Below, in pieces: positions 24,489 to 33,603 of a DNA stretch of 64,000 nucleotides. Location: contig NZ_CP100461.1 in assembly GCF_024228675.1 (NCBI RefSeq), positions 3,593,398-3,657,397 of the forward strand. The letters run 5' to 3'. Position 1 is the first letter of the stretch. Each line of letters starts with the position of its first letter. The notes below the pieces were generated by a model, which worked only from the letters and a program-made list of their open reading frames with translations, ran no database searches and was not told where the DNA came from. Made by a program: the position numbers and the translations under genes. This DNA comes from Salinigranum marinum (GTDB lineage Archaea; Halobacteriota; Halobacteria; Halobacteriales; Haloferacaceae).

Positions 24489-25543
24489 ATCTCCAGCGTC
24501 CAGTACCGGTCGTGACTCTCGAGGACGCGGTAGTCGATTCCCAGTACCTCGATGAGCGCCTTCACGTCGGCGACGACGTCGATCCGGGTCGGTTCGTCGT
24601 GCGGGGGGTGCTGGAAGACGAACGCGTCGCGCTTCTCGCCGTCGCGCGTCAGCCAGTCGGGGATGAAGCCGGCCGGGGAGAAGCCGTCAGCCTCCAGCGC
24701 GTCGTACAGCGACGCCAGCGCGGGCGTGTTCGCGTCGATCGGTACCATCAGGTGGGTGTCGTCGCGCCGGATCGCGGCCGTGAGTTCGGCCTCGGTCTCC
24801 ACCCACGCGTCGGTGCCCGACGCCGTCACCTCCCAGAGGAACTCGCGGTTGTGCTCGATCCCCGTCCGCAGGCAGTCGACGTCGAGCGTCGGGAACGCCA
24901 CGTCCTCGGTCAGCACGAGCCGCCGGCCGAGCAGGTCGAGCGACACCTGTGCCAGCGTCCGTTCGACGACGTGCCGGTAGCGCTCGGGGACGTACACCGA
25001 GCGCTCGGCGTACTCGATGCTGTCGGTGTAGAGCATGATGATCTCGCTCTCGTTCCCCGGACCGAAGTAGCCGCCCTGGAAGTTCTTGTGGAACGAAAAC
25101 GGCGCGAACCCCCGAGAGACCAGGTTGTGCTGTGAGGCCGGATGGGCGGTGACGGCGGCCACGTACACCAGTCCCGAGAACGACTCGTCGGTGGCCAGCA
25201 CGTTCAGCCGGTGTTTCAACAGGACGCGCCCGAGCCCCTTGCCGCGGTGTGCCCGCTTGACCGCCAGTTTGCAGATCTGCGCGTTCCCCTCGTCGAGCGA
25301 GTCGTACTCGATGGCGGCCGCGGCGACCAGTTCGCCGTCGGTCTCGACGACGAACGGCCGGACGCTCGCATCGTCGACGAGGTCCCGCCGAACCCGACGC
25401 TCCGACACCAGTGGGTACTCCGTGCCCGCCGGGTAGGCGTCGGCGTACACGCCCGCCACCCCCGCCGCGTCCGCCCTCTCGGCCTCGCGGACGACGTACC
25501 CGTCCGGGAGGTCGAGAGCGAACGGCGGCCGCCGCCCATCCAT
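24485..25543 (-). CDS. GNAT-family N-acetyltransferase with long C-terminal domain
   Basis: A 352-residue protein. The GNAT domain (about 12-165) has the acetyl-CoA site QICKLAVKRAHRGKGLGRVL (R-x-x-G-x-G/A type). The remaining 185 residues (LWEVTASGTDAWVETEAELT, HLMVPIDANTPALASLYDAL, DGFSPAGFIPDWL) form a second domain of a type I only loosely recognise; it might be a degenerate second GNAT. Substrate unknown. The ATG at 25543 is preferred; a GTG at 25552 is possible. The stop codon (24485-24487) overlaps the M20 peptidase stop antiparallel on CTAG. Confidence 0.85.
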   Translation of the reverse strand: MDGRRPPFALDLPDGYVVREAERADAAGVAGVYADAYPAGTEYPLVSERRVRRDLVDDASVRPFVVETDGELVAAAAIEYDSLDEGNAQICKLAVKRAHRGKGLGRVLLKHRLNVLATDESFSGLVYVAAVTAHPASQHNLVSRGFAPFSFHKNFQGGYFGPGNESEIIMLYTDSIEYAERSVYVPERYRHVVERTLAQVSLDLLGRRLVLTEDVAFPTLDVDCLRTGIEHNREFLWEVTASGTDAWVETEAELTAAIRRDDTHLMVPIDANTPALASLYDALEADGFSPAGFIPDWLTRDGEKRDAFVFQHPPHDEPTRIDVVADVKALIEVLGIDYRVLESHDRYWTLEI

Positions 25544-25774
25544 GGCACTCACTACCGCGTCACCTGATCACAGGGACCACGCGAACGCATTTAGCTGTGT
25601 CGTCGGGGCGGACGCGAGCGAGCCTCGGGAAGACACCTGCCCGGACGCGGGGGCCTCCGTGTGGGCCAGGACACCGTCGACTGGCACGGCTGAGCCGTGC
25701 CCGGTCTGTCACCCGGCAGACGAGCGTCTGACGTCCCCGACACGCTTTTCGCTCGGCCACGGGAACGACGGTGC

Positions 25775-26653
25775 ATGGGAGACGACCCCGCCGCGACGAA
25801 CGGCGAGGAGACGGACGCCGAGGCCGGATTCCACGGGAACGAGGGGCACGGAGAGCCGAGCCGTGACGGCGTGGAGGCAACCGCCGACACGACCGGGTCC
25901 GACCACGGCACCGACACGACCACCGTGGACGACCCGACCGATGGTGCAGGCGACGCGGACGGCGTGGACGACCCGACCGACGGTGCAGGCGACGCGGACG
26001 GCGTGGACGACCCGACCGGCGGTGCAGGCGACGCGGACGGCGTGGACGACCCGACCGGCGGTGCAGGCGACGCGGACGGCGTGGACGACCCGACCGGCGG
26101 TGCAGGCGACGCGGACGGCGTGGACGCACCGTCCGACGCCGACCGGCCGCCCGAAGACGTCCGCAAGTACGAACGGTTCAAGAAGGTCGACGGCGCGCAG
26201 TACGACCGCGTCAACGACTTCCTCCGCGAGCGGACGTACATCACCGCCCGCGAGTGGGCCATCGCCCGCCTCTGTGCCGACTTCCGAACCGAAACGGGAG
26301 TGGAGATGACGAAGATCGGCGACAACCTCCCGTATCTCGTTCCCTTCATGACCGACACGTACTCGCCGCAGGCGGTCAACCAGGCCCGCCACGCCTTCCG
26401 TGAGAAGGTCCGCAAGTCCGGAGCGACGTTCCTCTACGGCGCGATGTGCGGCTTCTTCACCGCCGAAGAACTCGACGAACTGATGTACGAGGTGTCGGAG
26501 ATCGCGAAGTTCCTCCTCGAGGTCGAGGGCGTCGACCTCGCCGTCGCCGAGGAACTCGACGCCGAGGAGCGCATCTCCAGCGTGATGCGGGAGGTCCGCG
26601 AGGCGAGTTCCGAACTCCGCGCGGAGGACCTCGCCGAGGCGTCGGACGACTAG
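25775..26653 (+). CDS. DUF5806-like haloarchaeal protein with tandem-repeat linker
   Basis: A 292-residue protein. The N-terminus (1-125) is a disordered acidic region. Five near-identical 13-residue units of VDDPT(D/G)GAGDADG occupy about 51-115. The conserved domain (about 125-290) begins PPEDVRKYERFKKVDGAQYD and contains FLRERTYITAREWAIARLCA, then AVNQARHAFREKVRKSGA and FLLEVEGVDLAVAEELDAEE; it is helical and soluble and matches what I recall of the DUF5806 family. Function unknown. ATG at 25775. Repeat number would be expected to vary among strains. Confidence 0.85.
   Translation: MGDDPAATNGEETDAEAGFHGNEGHGEPSRDGVEATADTTGSDHGTDTTTVDDPTDGAGDADGVDDPTDGAGDADGVDDPTGGAGDADGVDDPTGGAGDADGVDDPTGGAGDADGVDAPSDADRPPEDVRKYERFKKVDGAQYDRVNDFLRERTYITAREWAIARLCADFRTETGVEMTKIGDNLPYLVPFMTDTYSPQAVNQARHAFREKVRKSGATFLYGAMCGFFTAEELDELMYEVSEIAKFLLEVEGVDLAVAEELDAEERISSVMREVREASSELRAEDLAEASDD
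25925..26119 (+). repeat. Five 39-bp in-frame tandem repeats
   Basis: Units at 25925-25963, 25964-26002, 26003-26041, 26042-26080 and 26081-26119, each starting GTGGACGACCCGACCG. Units differ only at one or two bases (GAT, GAC or GGC at the sixth codon). Frame is kept, adding 13 residues per copy. The near identity of the units points to recent expansion by slippage or unequal crossover. Confidence 0.95.
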
Positions 26654-26805
26654 TCCATCCCCTGGCCGAGGTGTCGACCGTCGTCGGCGTTTTGCGTCGT
26701 CCCTCGAACGCGCCGCTGCCGTGGCGGGCCGCCCCCGGTACGGTACGATCCCACCCGTACAGTGAAGCCGCTGTGGACGGTAGCCATCCGGAGAGGTCAC
26801 GCGCG

Positions 26806-27426
26806 GTGAGCCACGGAGACAGGGACGACCCACGCTGTCCGGCGTGCGGCGAGCCGATCGGGATGACGGCCGCGTACTGCATGTACTGCTCGGTGGATCT
26901 CACGGACGAAAAGGAGCGTGCGGACGCGAACGACGACGGGTTCTGGGACGACGCCAGTCCCGCCGGGGACACGCCGTCGACGGACGGCCTTCGATCGGCA
27001 GCCAACACCGCGACCGACGACGGTGGCCTGCTCGCCCCAGACGGCGTCGTCGACAACACCCTGACGGCGGTGGTCGGTCTCGTCGGCGGACTCGTCGTCG
27101 GGTTCGTCGCGACGACCGTCGTCCTGGTCCTGACCAGCAGTAGTTGGGGGGTCTGGGTCGGGATCGTGGCGTGGCTGGCCGCGACGGCGCATCTCGCTCG
27201 CCGGCGCACCGTCCGTGACGCCGTCACCCGGACCGCCTACGCCGTCTCGTTCGTGTTGCTTCTCGTCCCGTTCGTCGCGTTCGGCCCGTCGAGCGAGACG
27301 ACCGAACTGGGCACCCGGATCGTGGTGTTCGCGGCGATGCTCGCTGGGCTCGCCGTCCCGGCGGCGATCGCAGCCGGCTTCGGCTTCGCCGTCTCGCGGC
27401 TCCGGCTCGGTTCCGAAGCGGAGTGA
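26806..27426 (+). CDS. Zinc-ribbon membrane protein, function unknown
   Basis: A 206-residue protein. An N-terminal zinc ribbon has two CxxC pairs (CPAC at about 11-14, CMYC at about 25-28). An acidic disordered linker (about 35-80) is followed by four hydrophobic segments (about 83-105, 109-127, 140-160, 172-197). This matches a common haloarchaeal double-zinc-ribbon membrane type, but I cannot name a family. The start is a GTG at 26806, chosen because the zinc ribbon begins within ten residues; no closer ATG exists. The 150 bp before it, from the DUF5806-like gene, shows no other gene. Confidence 0.7.
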   Translation: MSHGDRDDPRCPACGEPIGMTAAYCMYCSVDLTDEKERADANDDGFWDDASPAGDTPSTDGLRSAANTATDDGGLLAPDGVVDNTLTAVVGLVGGLVVGFVATTVVLVLTSSSWGVWVGIVAWLAATAHLARRRTVRDAVTRTAYAVSFVLLLVPFVAFGPSSETTELGTRIVVFAAMLAGLAVPAAIAAGFGFAVSRLRLGSEAE

Positions 27427-27469
27427 GCCGCCGGGGCGGTCCGCCACTACCGCTCCGCCGCCGGAGTCG

Positions 27470-28000
27470 TCACTCCCCGGCTGTCTCCGGCAGGAGGAGC
27501 TGCGGTTCGGTCTGACTGAACACCACCCGACGGTCGTCGGCGAGCGGCCGGACGAACAGGTCGAGCCGGCCGCGGTCGAGCGCGCGGCGCGCCATCTGGC
27601 TCGCGTCGGCGGCCCGGTAGTAGAGGGGAACGAGCACCACCAGCTCGGCCGCCGTCGACTCGATCGCCGCGACGGCGAAGACGACGCTCCCGACCTGCGC
27701 CCGGTAGGCGTCGTAGCTGTCGAACGCCGTTCCGTCCGCCTGGGTTTCGACCGTCTCGAACTCGTTGTCCGGGACCAGCACGTCGAGACCCACACGGTCG
27801 TCGTCGAGCGCGTCGCCGCCGCGAGCGGGAGGGAGTGGCGTCACGTCGCCGGGATGGAGTTCGACGGCCGTCCAGCCGGCCTCGCGGTAGTCGGCCGCCG
27901 TCGCCTCCATGTCGTCGATGACCGCCTCCCAGCGGTCGACGGTGCCGGCGAGCGGGTGGTCGTCGCCGCCACCCACGTCCGCCGCGCCAGGTTCGTCCAT
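27470..28000 (-). CDS. Conserved haloarchaeal protein, function unknown
   Basis: A 176-residue acidic soluble protein with an N-terminal tail (DEPGAADVGGGDDHP) then DRWEAVIDDMEATAADYREA, AVELHPGDVTPLPPA, FETVETQADGTAFDSYDAYR and QMARRALDRGRLDLFVRPL. No membrane segment and no catalytic motif. I recall similar short haloarchaeal proteins but cannot give a function. ATG at 28000. Convergent with the zinc-ribbon gene (43 bp between stops) and divergent from the ABC operon. Confidence 0.75.
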   Translation of the reverse strand: MDEPGAADVGGGDDHPLAGTVDRWEAVIDDMEATAADYREAGWTAVELHPGDVTPLPPARGGDALDDDRVGLDVLVPDNEFETVETQADGTAFDSYDAYRAQVGSVVFAVAAIESTAAELVVLVPLYYRAADASQMARRALDRGRLDLFVRPLADDRRVVFSQTEPQLLLPETAGE

Positions 28001-28148
28001 GCGCTCGGGTTCGGTCTTTCGCGGGAAAAACGCGTCCGTTTCGTCCGACCCACGGGGCGCGCTGACTCGGGGTGGCCGAACGCGGCGTGAGAGCGTCGAA
28101 CCCGATCGGCTCGTCCCCCTCTCGGGACGACGGCACGAAGAGTCACAA

Positions 28149-28155
28149 ACTATTT
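28149..28155 (+). promoter_or_regulatory. TATA-like box for the peptide ABC transporter ATPase gene
   Basis: ACTATTT is centred about 30 nt upstream of the ATG at 28182, consistent with a leaderless or near-leaderless start. Confidence 0.5.
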
Positions 28156-28181
28156 CGGTCACAGGTATCGACATGTGAGGC

Positions 28182-30656
28182 ATGCCCCCCGTGCTCTCAC
28201 TGTCCGACCTACAGACGCAGTTCTCGACGGAACGGGGCCAGGTCAAGGCAGTCGACGGCGTCTCACTCGACATCGACGAAGGCGAAACCGTGGGACTCGT
28301 CGGCGAGTCAGGCAGCGGCAAGAGCGTGACTGCGCTGTCGGCGATGGGACTCGTCGACGACCCCGGCCGGGTCGTCGGCGGCGAGGTGACCCTTCGCTCG
28401 TCGGCGCTCGCCGACACGTTCCGCGACAGCTACTCGAACCCGACGTTCGTCGACGGCGACCGCATCGACCTCACCACCGCCCCCGAAGAGGCGCTTCGGT
28501 CGGTCCGCGGGGGGGAGATGAGCATGATCTTCCAGGACCCGATGACCTCGCTCAACCCGGCGCTCACCGTCGGCGAGCAGGTCGCCGAGTCGCTCCGTCT
28601 CCACCAGTACGGCGGCCGGAAGAAGGACACCTGGCTCAACGCCGTCCGCGAGATCCTCCCCAAACTCGGGTCGGACCTCGACGACGAGATCGTCGACCGC
28701 ACGATCGAGGTGCTCTCCGAAGTGGGGATCCCCGAACCCACCTCCCGGATCGACGAGTATCCCCACGAGTTCTCCGGGGGGATGCGACAGCGCGTCCTCA
28801 TCGCCATCGCCCTCGCCTGCCGACCGAACATCCTCGTCGCCGACGAACCGACGACGGCACTCGACGTCACTATCCAGGCGCAGATCCTCGACCTCATCAA
28901 CGATCTCCAGGCGGAGCTGGGGATGTCGGTCCTCTTCATCACGCACGACCTCGGGGTCGTCGCCGAGACGTGTGACAGAGTAGCCGTGATGTACGCCGGC
29001 GAGATCGTCGAGGAAGGCCCCGTCGAGGAGATCTTCGCCAACCCGTCTCACCCCTACACGTACGCCCTCCTGCAGTCGGTCCCGACCGAGGACCGCGATC
29101 GGCTCACTCCCATCGAGGGGAACGTGCCCGACCTCATCGACATGCCCGATGGCTGCCACTTCGCACCGCGCTGTCCGTGGGCCACGGAGACGTGCCGGAA
29201 CGGGGAGATCCCGAACCTCCAGCACGGACCCGACGACGTCGACCACCGGGCGAAGTGCGTCCTGGAGTCGTTCGACGAGGGCGAGTACGGCACCGCGGGC
29301 GATCTCGGCTCCGAGCGGACCCGACAGGTGGGCGAGCCGATGCTCGAAGTCGACGGGCTGAAGAAATACTTCTCGCGGGCGGAGGGGCTCCTCGACGAGT
29401 TCCTTGGGTTCGATCGCAAGAGCGTCAAGGCCGTCGACGGCGTCGACCTCACCGTCTACGAGGGGGAGACGCTGGGACTCGTCGGCGAGTCCGGCTGTGG
29501 GAAGTCGACGACCGGACGGACGATCCTCCGGCTCCTCGACGCCACCGAGGGCCGGGTGCTGTTCGCGGGTGAGGACCTGACCTCCCTGTCGAAGGCGGAC
29601 CTCCGCGAGCGGCGGCGGGACCTCCAGATGATCTTCCAGGACCCCATGTCATCGCTCGACCCGCGGATGACCGTCGAGAAGATCGTCGCCGAACCCCTCG
29701 TCGTTCACGACCTGGGCGACGACTCCGAGGGCTCTCGGCGGAGCCAGCGCCGCCGTCGCGTCACCGAACTGCTCGAAGCTGTGGGTCTCGACCCCGACCA
29801 GCGCGACCGCTACCCGCACGAACTCTCCGGCGGCCAGCGACAGCGCGTCGGGATCGCTCGCGCGCTCGCCGTCGATCCGGACTTCATCGTCTGCGACGAA
29901 CCCGTCTCCGCGCTCGACGTGAGCGTCCAGGCGCAGATCCTCAACCTCCTCGAGGACCTCCAGGAGGAGTTCGGCCTCACGTTTCTCTTCATCGCCCACG
30001 ATCTCTCGGTCGTCCGGCACATCTGCGACCGCATCGCGGTGATGTATCTCGGCGAAGTGGTCGAGACGGCCCCGACCGGCGACCTGTTCGCGGAGCCGAA
30101 ACACCCCTACACGCGGGCGCTCCTCTCAGCAATCCCCGTCCCCGACCCGACCGCCGAGACCGACCGCGTCATCCTCGAAGGCGACGTCCCCTCGCCCATC
30201 GATCCGCCGTCGGGCTGTCACTTCCGGACCCGCTGTCCCGAGATCATCCCGCCCGACGACGTCGAGATCGAACAGGCGGCGTACCGCGACGTGATGACGC
30301 TCCGCGAGCGCGTCGCCGACGAGGCGATCGACGTCGACGCGATCCGCGACGAGGTGGCCGAGCGGGATGCGACGGACGAGGCGCTCGTCGACCTCCTCCG
30401 CGAGCGGTACGTCGACGCACCCCTCGCCGGGGAGAACCGCCGGGTCGTCGACACGGCGCTCGAAGCGGTCGTCGCGGGGGAGTTCGAGACCGCCGGCGAC
30501 CGACTCCGTGCCCGGTTCGAGAGCGTCTGTGAACGCCGTTCGCCCGCGCTCGGCGACGCCGACCACCCCGCCGCGTGTCACCTCTACGCCGACGACGGGA
30601 CGGCCGAGCGGACGGATGAGGGAACCGAACCGCTCCCGACGTCGAACGCCGAGTAG
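28182..30656 (+). CDS. Dipeptide/oligopeptide ABC transporter, fused double ATPase (DppD-DppF type)
   Basis: An 824-residue fusion of two ATPases. Half 1: Walker A GESGSGKS near 42, signature FSGGMRQRV near 197, Walker [13 protein letters not shown] near 217, C-terminal motif [15 protein letters not shown] near 325. Half 2 (from about 390): Walker A GESGCGKS near 435, signature LSGGQRQRV near 548, Walker [13 protein letters not shown] near 568, then [11 protein letters not shown] near 680. Here the usual Cys-rich oligopeptide C-terminal motif is interrupted by about 100 helical residues before SVCERRSP and HPAACHLY. Half 1 has an insert of roughly 30 residues before its Q-loop. It energises peptide uptake with the permeases at 32560 and 33603. 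Confidence 0.93.
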   Translation: MPPVLSLSDLQTQFSTERGQVKAVDGVSLDIDEGETVGLVGESGSGKSVTALSAMGLVDDPGRVVGGEVTLRSSALADTFRDSYSNPTFVDGDRIDLTTAPEEALRSVRGGEMSMIFQDPMTSLNPALTVGEQVAESLRLHQYGGRKKDTWLNAVREILPKLGSDLDDEIVDRTIEVLSEVGIPEPTSRIDEYPHEFSGGMRQRVLIAIALACRPNILVADEPTTALDVTIQAQILDLINDLQAELGMSVLFITHDLGVVAETCDRVAVMYAGEIVEEGPVEEIFANPSHPYTYALLQSVPTEDRDRLTPIEGNVPDLIDMPDGCHFAPRCPWATETCRNGEIPNLQHGPDDVDHRAKCVLESFDEGEYGTAGDLGSERTRQVGEPMLEVDGLKKYFSRAEGLLDEFLGFDRKSVKAVDGVDLTVYEGETLGLVGESGCGKSTTGRTILRLLDATEGRVLFAGEDLTSLSKADLRERRRDLQMIFQDPMSSLDPRMTVEKIVAEPLVVHDLGDDSEGSRRSQRRRRVTELLEAVGLDPDQRDRYPHELSGGQRQRVGIARALAVDPDFIVCDEPVSALDVSVQAQILNLLEDLQEEFGLTFLFIAHDLSVVRHICDRIAVMYLGEVVETAPTGDLFAEPKHPYTRALLSAIPVPDPTAETDRVILEGDVPSPIDPPSGCHFRTRCPEIIPPDDVEIEQAAYRDVMTLRERVADEAIDVDAIRDEVAERDATDEALVDLLRERYVDAPLAGENRRVVDTALEAVVAGEFETAGDRLRARFESVCERRSPALGDADHPAACHLYADDGTAERTDEGTEPLPTSNAE

Positions 30657-30729
30657 GCCGGTCCGGCCGCCGGACGGACCCGGCGGTGTGGACGATTCGG
30701 TGAAACAGTTCGCTGACGTATCGCAAAGC

Positions 30730-30736
30730 TTTACTT
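30730..30736 (+). promoter_or_regulatory. TATA-like box for the substrate-binding protein
   Basis: TTTACTT is centred about 25 nt before the ATG at 30758, in a T-rich stretch absent from nearby sequence. This gives the lipoprotein its own leaderless promoter. Confidence 0.55.
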
Positions 30737-30757
30737 GAAACTCTTTTTGTTACGACT

Positions 30758-32509
30758 ATGTCCCGCAACGTAGACCGACGTACCTTCCTCAAGACGGCCG
30801 GCAGCGCCGCGGCCGCGGCGACGCTGGCGGGTTGTTCCAGCAGTGACTCCGGTGGCGACGGCGGCGACGGTGGCGATGGTGGCGACGGCAGCGACGGCGG
30901 CTCCACCGCCACGGAGATGGAGACCGACTCGGGCGGCGGCGGAAGCGACATGAGCGGGACGCTCGTGTACGCTCGCGGCGACCACCCCGAGAACTACGAC
31001 CCCCAGCAGACCACGAGCGGCGAGGTGGCGAAGATCACGAACCAGATCTTCGACCAGCTGGTCGGTTTCAACCCCGGTAGCGGCGGACAGCTCCGTGACG
31101 GGCTGGCGACCGAGTACTCCCTCGAGGGGACGACGGCGACCCTGACGCTCCGCCAGGGCATCTCCTTCCACAACGGTTCGGAGCTGACCGCCTCGGACGT
31201 CCGGGCGACGATCCGCCGGTTCACCGATTCGGACTACGAGTACTACCTCGGCGACGAGAACCGCTCGGGCTACGGGCCGTTCACCTTCGGCAACTGGGTC
31301 GAGAGCGTCGACGACTCCAGCGACTACGAGGTGACGATCGAACTCACCCAGCAGTACGCGCCGTTCCTGCGGAACCTGGCGATGTTCGCGGCCGCGATCC
31401 TCTCTCAGGAGCAGATCGAGTCGCTCGACGACCAGGTCGCGCTCGGTACCGAGCCACAGGGGACGGGCGCGTTCCAGTTCGAGCAACTCGACAACGGGAA
31501 CCAGCGAGTGCTGCTCTCGGGCAACGGCGACTACTGGGGCGACGGGCCGAACGTCGAACAGGTCGTCTTCAAGACCATCGGGCAGAACTCCACGCGCGTC
31601 CAGGACGTGATCAACGGCAACTCTCACATCACCGACAACCTGGACTCGCAGTCCTCCCAGCAGCTCGAAAACGCGGGCTCGGCGCGGCTCGCCTCGAAGA
31701 ACGGGATCAACGTCGGCTACATGGCGATGAACCAGTCCCGTCGGGAGGAGTTCCGCGACAGGCGGGTCCGACGGGCCATCTCGTACGCCGTGAACACGCA
31801 GGCCATCGTCGACAGCATCTACCAGGGCTTTGCGACCGTCGCCGACCAGCCGCTCCCGCCGGACGTCCTCGGCCACAACGAGGAGCTCGAACCGTACCCG
31901 ACCGACCAGGAGGAAGCACAACGACTCCTCGAAGAGGCCGGCTACGGCGACGGCTTCGAGTTCGAGCTCGCGACGTTCTCGAACCCGCGCGGCTACAACC
32001 CCAGCCCCGTCGAGACGGCCAACCAGGTTCGTTCGGACCTCGAAGCCATCGGGCTCACGGTGAACATCAACCAGTTCTCGACGTTCTCGTCGTACCTCGA
32101 CTACACCGACCAGGGCAACCACGACGCCTGTTTCCTCGGCTGGTACACCGACAACGCCGACCCGGACAACTTCCTGTACGTCCTGCTCGATCCGAAGGTC
32201 GAGATGAGCGCGGTTCCCGAGGGCCAAGACTGGGTCAGCTTCGACACGGAGGGGTACAGCACCCTCAACGTCGCCGCGTGGGCCAACAGCGAGTTCATGT
32301 CGCGGGTCCGCGAAGCGCAGCAGACGTACGACGACGCCGCCCGCGAGCAGCTCTACATGGAGGCGAATCAGATCGCCAACGAGGAGGCCCCCTGGGTGTT
32401 CATCGACTACGCGCAGACGCTGCGCGGCGTCAACCAGGCCGTCGTCTCCGACAGCTACACCGTCAGCTCCGTCGGCGGACCGTTCCTGAACACGGTCCAG
32501 CTGCAGTGA
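30758..32509 (+). CDS. Peptide ABC transporter substrate-binding lipoprotein (SBP_bac_5), Tat-exported
   Basis: A 583-residue protein with a twin-arginine signal (NVDRRTFLKTAGSAA) and lipobox LAGC at about 24-27, so Tat export and lipid anchoring, as is usual in haloarchaea. A Gly/Asp/Ser-rich linker (about 29-70) tethers the binding domain. SBP_bac_5 features are ENYDPQQTTSGEVAKITNQI, SFHNGSELTASDVRATIRRF, DPDNFLYVLLDPK and EEAPWVFIDYAQTLRG. It captures peptides or related ligands outside the cell for the permeases downstream. Own TATA box plus high copy need explain its separate promoter. Confidence 0.95.
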   Translation: MSRNVDRRTFLKTAGSAAAAATLAGCSSSDSGGDGGDGGDGGDGSDGGSTATEMETDSGGGGSDMSGTLVYARGDHPENYDPQQTTSGEVAKITNQIFDQLVGFNPGSGGQLRDGLATEYSLEGTTATLTLRQGISFHNGSELTASDVRATIRRFTDSDYEYYLGDENRSGYGPFTFGNWVESVDDSSDYEVTIELTQQYAPFLRNLAMFAAAILSQEQIESLDDQVALGTEPQGTGAFQFEQLDNGNQRVLLSGNGDYWGDGPNVEQVVFKTIGQNSTRVQDVINGNSHITDNLDSQSSQQLENAGSARLASKNGINVGYMAMNQSRREEFRDRRVRRAISYAVNTQAIVDSIYQGFATVADQPLPPDVLGHNEELEPYPTDQEEAQRLLEEAGYGDGFEFELATFSNPRGYNPSPVETANQVRSDLEAIGLTVNINQFSTFSSYLDYTDQGNHDACFLGWYTDNADPDNFLYVLLDPKVEMSAVPEGQDWVSFDTEGYSTLNVAAWANSEFMSRVREAQQTYDDAAREQLYMEANQIANEEAPWVFIDYAQTLRGVNQAVVSDSYTVSSVGGPFLNTVQLQ

Positions 32510-32559
32510 CGACGCGAAAGAACTAATTCGGGTCTCCACACACCACCTCTCGCACAGTC

Positions 32560-33603
32560 ATGGTCTCGAAACGATTTCTCGTCAAGCGGGTTCTACTTCT
32601 CGTTCCGGTGCTGTTCGGCGTGGCGACGCTCGTCTTCGCCATCCTCCAGCTCGCGCCGGGCGACCCCGCGCGCGTCATCGTCGGCCAGCGCGCCTCCGCC
32701 GAGCAGGTCGCACAGGTCCGCACCGAACTCGGCCTGAACGATCCCATCTGGATCCAGTACCTCCGGTTCCTCGGTGACGCCGCCGGCTTCGACTTCGGCC
32801 AATCGTACAAGATCTCGCAGGGGACACCTGTCCGGGAGGTACTCGTCGATCGGCTGCCGGTCACGCTCGAACTCGCGATCTTCGGACAGATCGCCGGCAT
32901 CCTCCTCGGCATCCCGCTCGGCGTCATCTCGGCGGTCAAGCAGGACTCGCTGACCGACCACCTCACCCGGGTCGGTGCGCTCACCGGTATCTCCGTCCCG
33001 ATCTTCTGGTCCGGGCCGCTGTTGATCCTGCTGTTCTCGACGTATCTCGGTATCCTGCCGACGAGCGGCCGCATCGGCTCGACGATCTTCCTTGACGAAC
33101 ACTGGACACTGTTCGGAACCCAGCTCCCGCTGACGGGGATGGTGACGGTCGACACGATCCTCCTCGGCAACGTCGAGGCGTTCGTCTCCGCCGTCCGGCA
33201 CCTGTTCCTCCCGATCGTCGTGCTGGGGGTGTACCAGATGGCGCTGCTCTCGCGGATGATGCGCTCGTCGATGCTCGAGGTGGTCAGACAGGACTACATC
33301 CGAACCGCCCGCGCGAAGGGGCAGGGCGCGAAGATCACGATCATGAAACACGGCTTCCAGAACGCGCTGATCCCCGTCGTCACCGTCATTGGTATCCAGT
33401 TCGGGACGCTCCTGGGCGGGGCGGTCCTCACCGAGACCATCTTCGGGATCGGCGGGATCGGGACGATGCTCGTCAACGCCATCGGAGCCTCCGACTACCC
33501 ACTGGTGCAGGGAACGGTCCTCACGTTCGCGCTGCTGTTCACGCTGGTTAACTTCGGCGTCGACATCACGTACAGCTACCTCGACCCGCGGATCGATCAA
33601 TAA
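32560..33603 (+). CDS. Peptide ABC transporter permease, DppB type
   Basis: A 347-residue inner-membrane permease with about six helices. Features: N-terminal FLVKRVLLLVPVLFGVATLV, ARVIVGQRASAEQVAQVRTE, GIPLGVISAVKQDSLTDHL, the EAA loop TARAKGQGAKITIMKHGFQN near 248-267, and GAVLTETIFGIGGIGTM. It pairs with the DppC-type permease, whose ATG overlaps its stop (TAATG), and with the fused ATPase. 50 bp separate it from the binding-protein stop, so they are likely cotranscribed. Confidence 0.95.
   Translation: MVSKRFLVKRVLLLVPVLFGVATLVFAILQLAPGDPARVIVGQRASAEQVAQVRTELGLNDPIWIQYLRFLGDAAGFDFGQSYKISQGTPVREVLVDRLPVTLELAIFGQIAGILLGIPLGVISAVKQDSLTDHLTRVGALTGISVPIFWSGPLLILLFSTYLGILPTSGRIGSTIFLDEHWTLFGTQLPLTGMVTVDTILLGNVEAFVSAVRHLFLPIVVLGVYQMALLSRMMRSSMLEVVRQDYIRTARAKGQGAKITIMKHGFQNALIPVVTVIGIQFGTLLGGAVLTETIFGIGGIGTMLVNAIGASDYPLVQGTVLTFALLFTLVNFGVDITYSYLDPRIDQ

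Noticed and set aside
25925-26119. Regular 39-bp repeats considered as a CRISPR array
   Set aside because: Units are directly contiguous with no spacers and keep a reading frame inside a protein gene. No cas genes are present.
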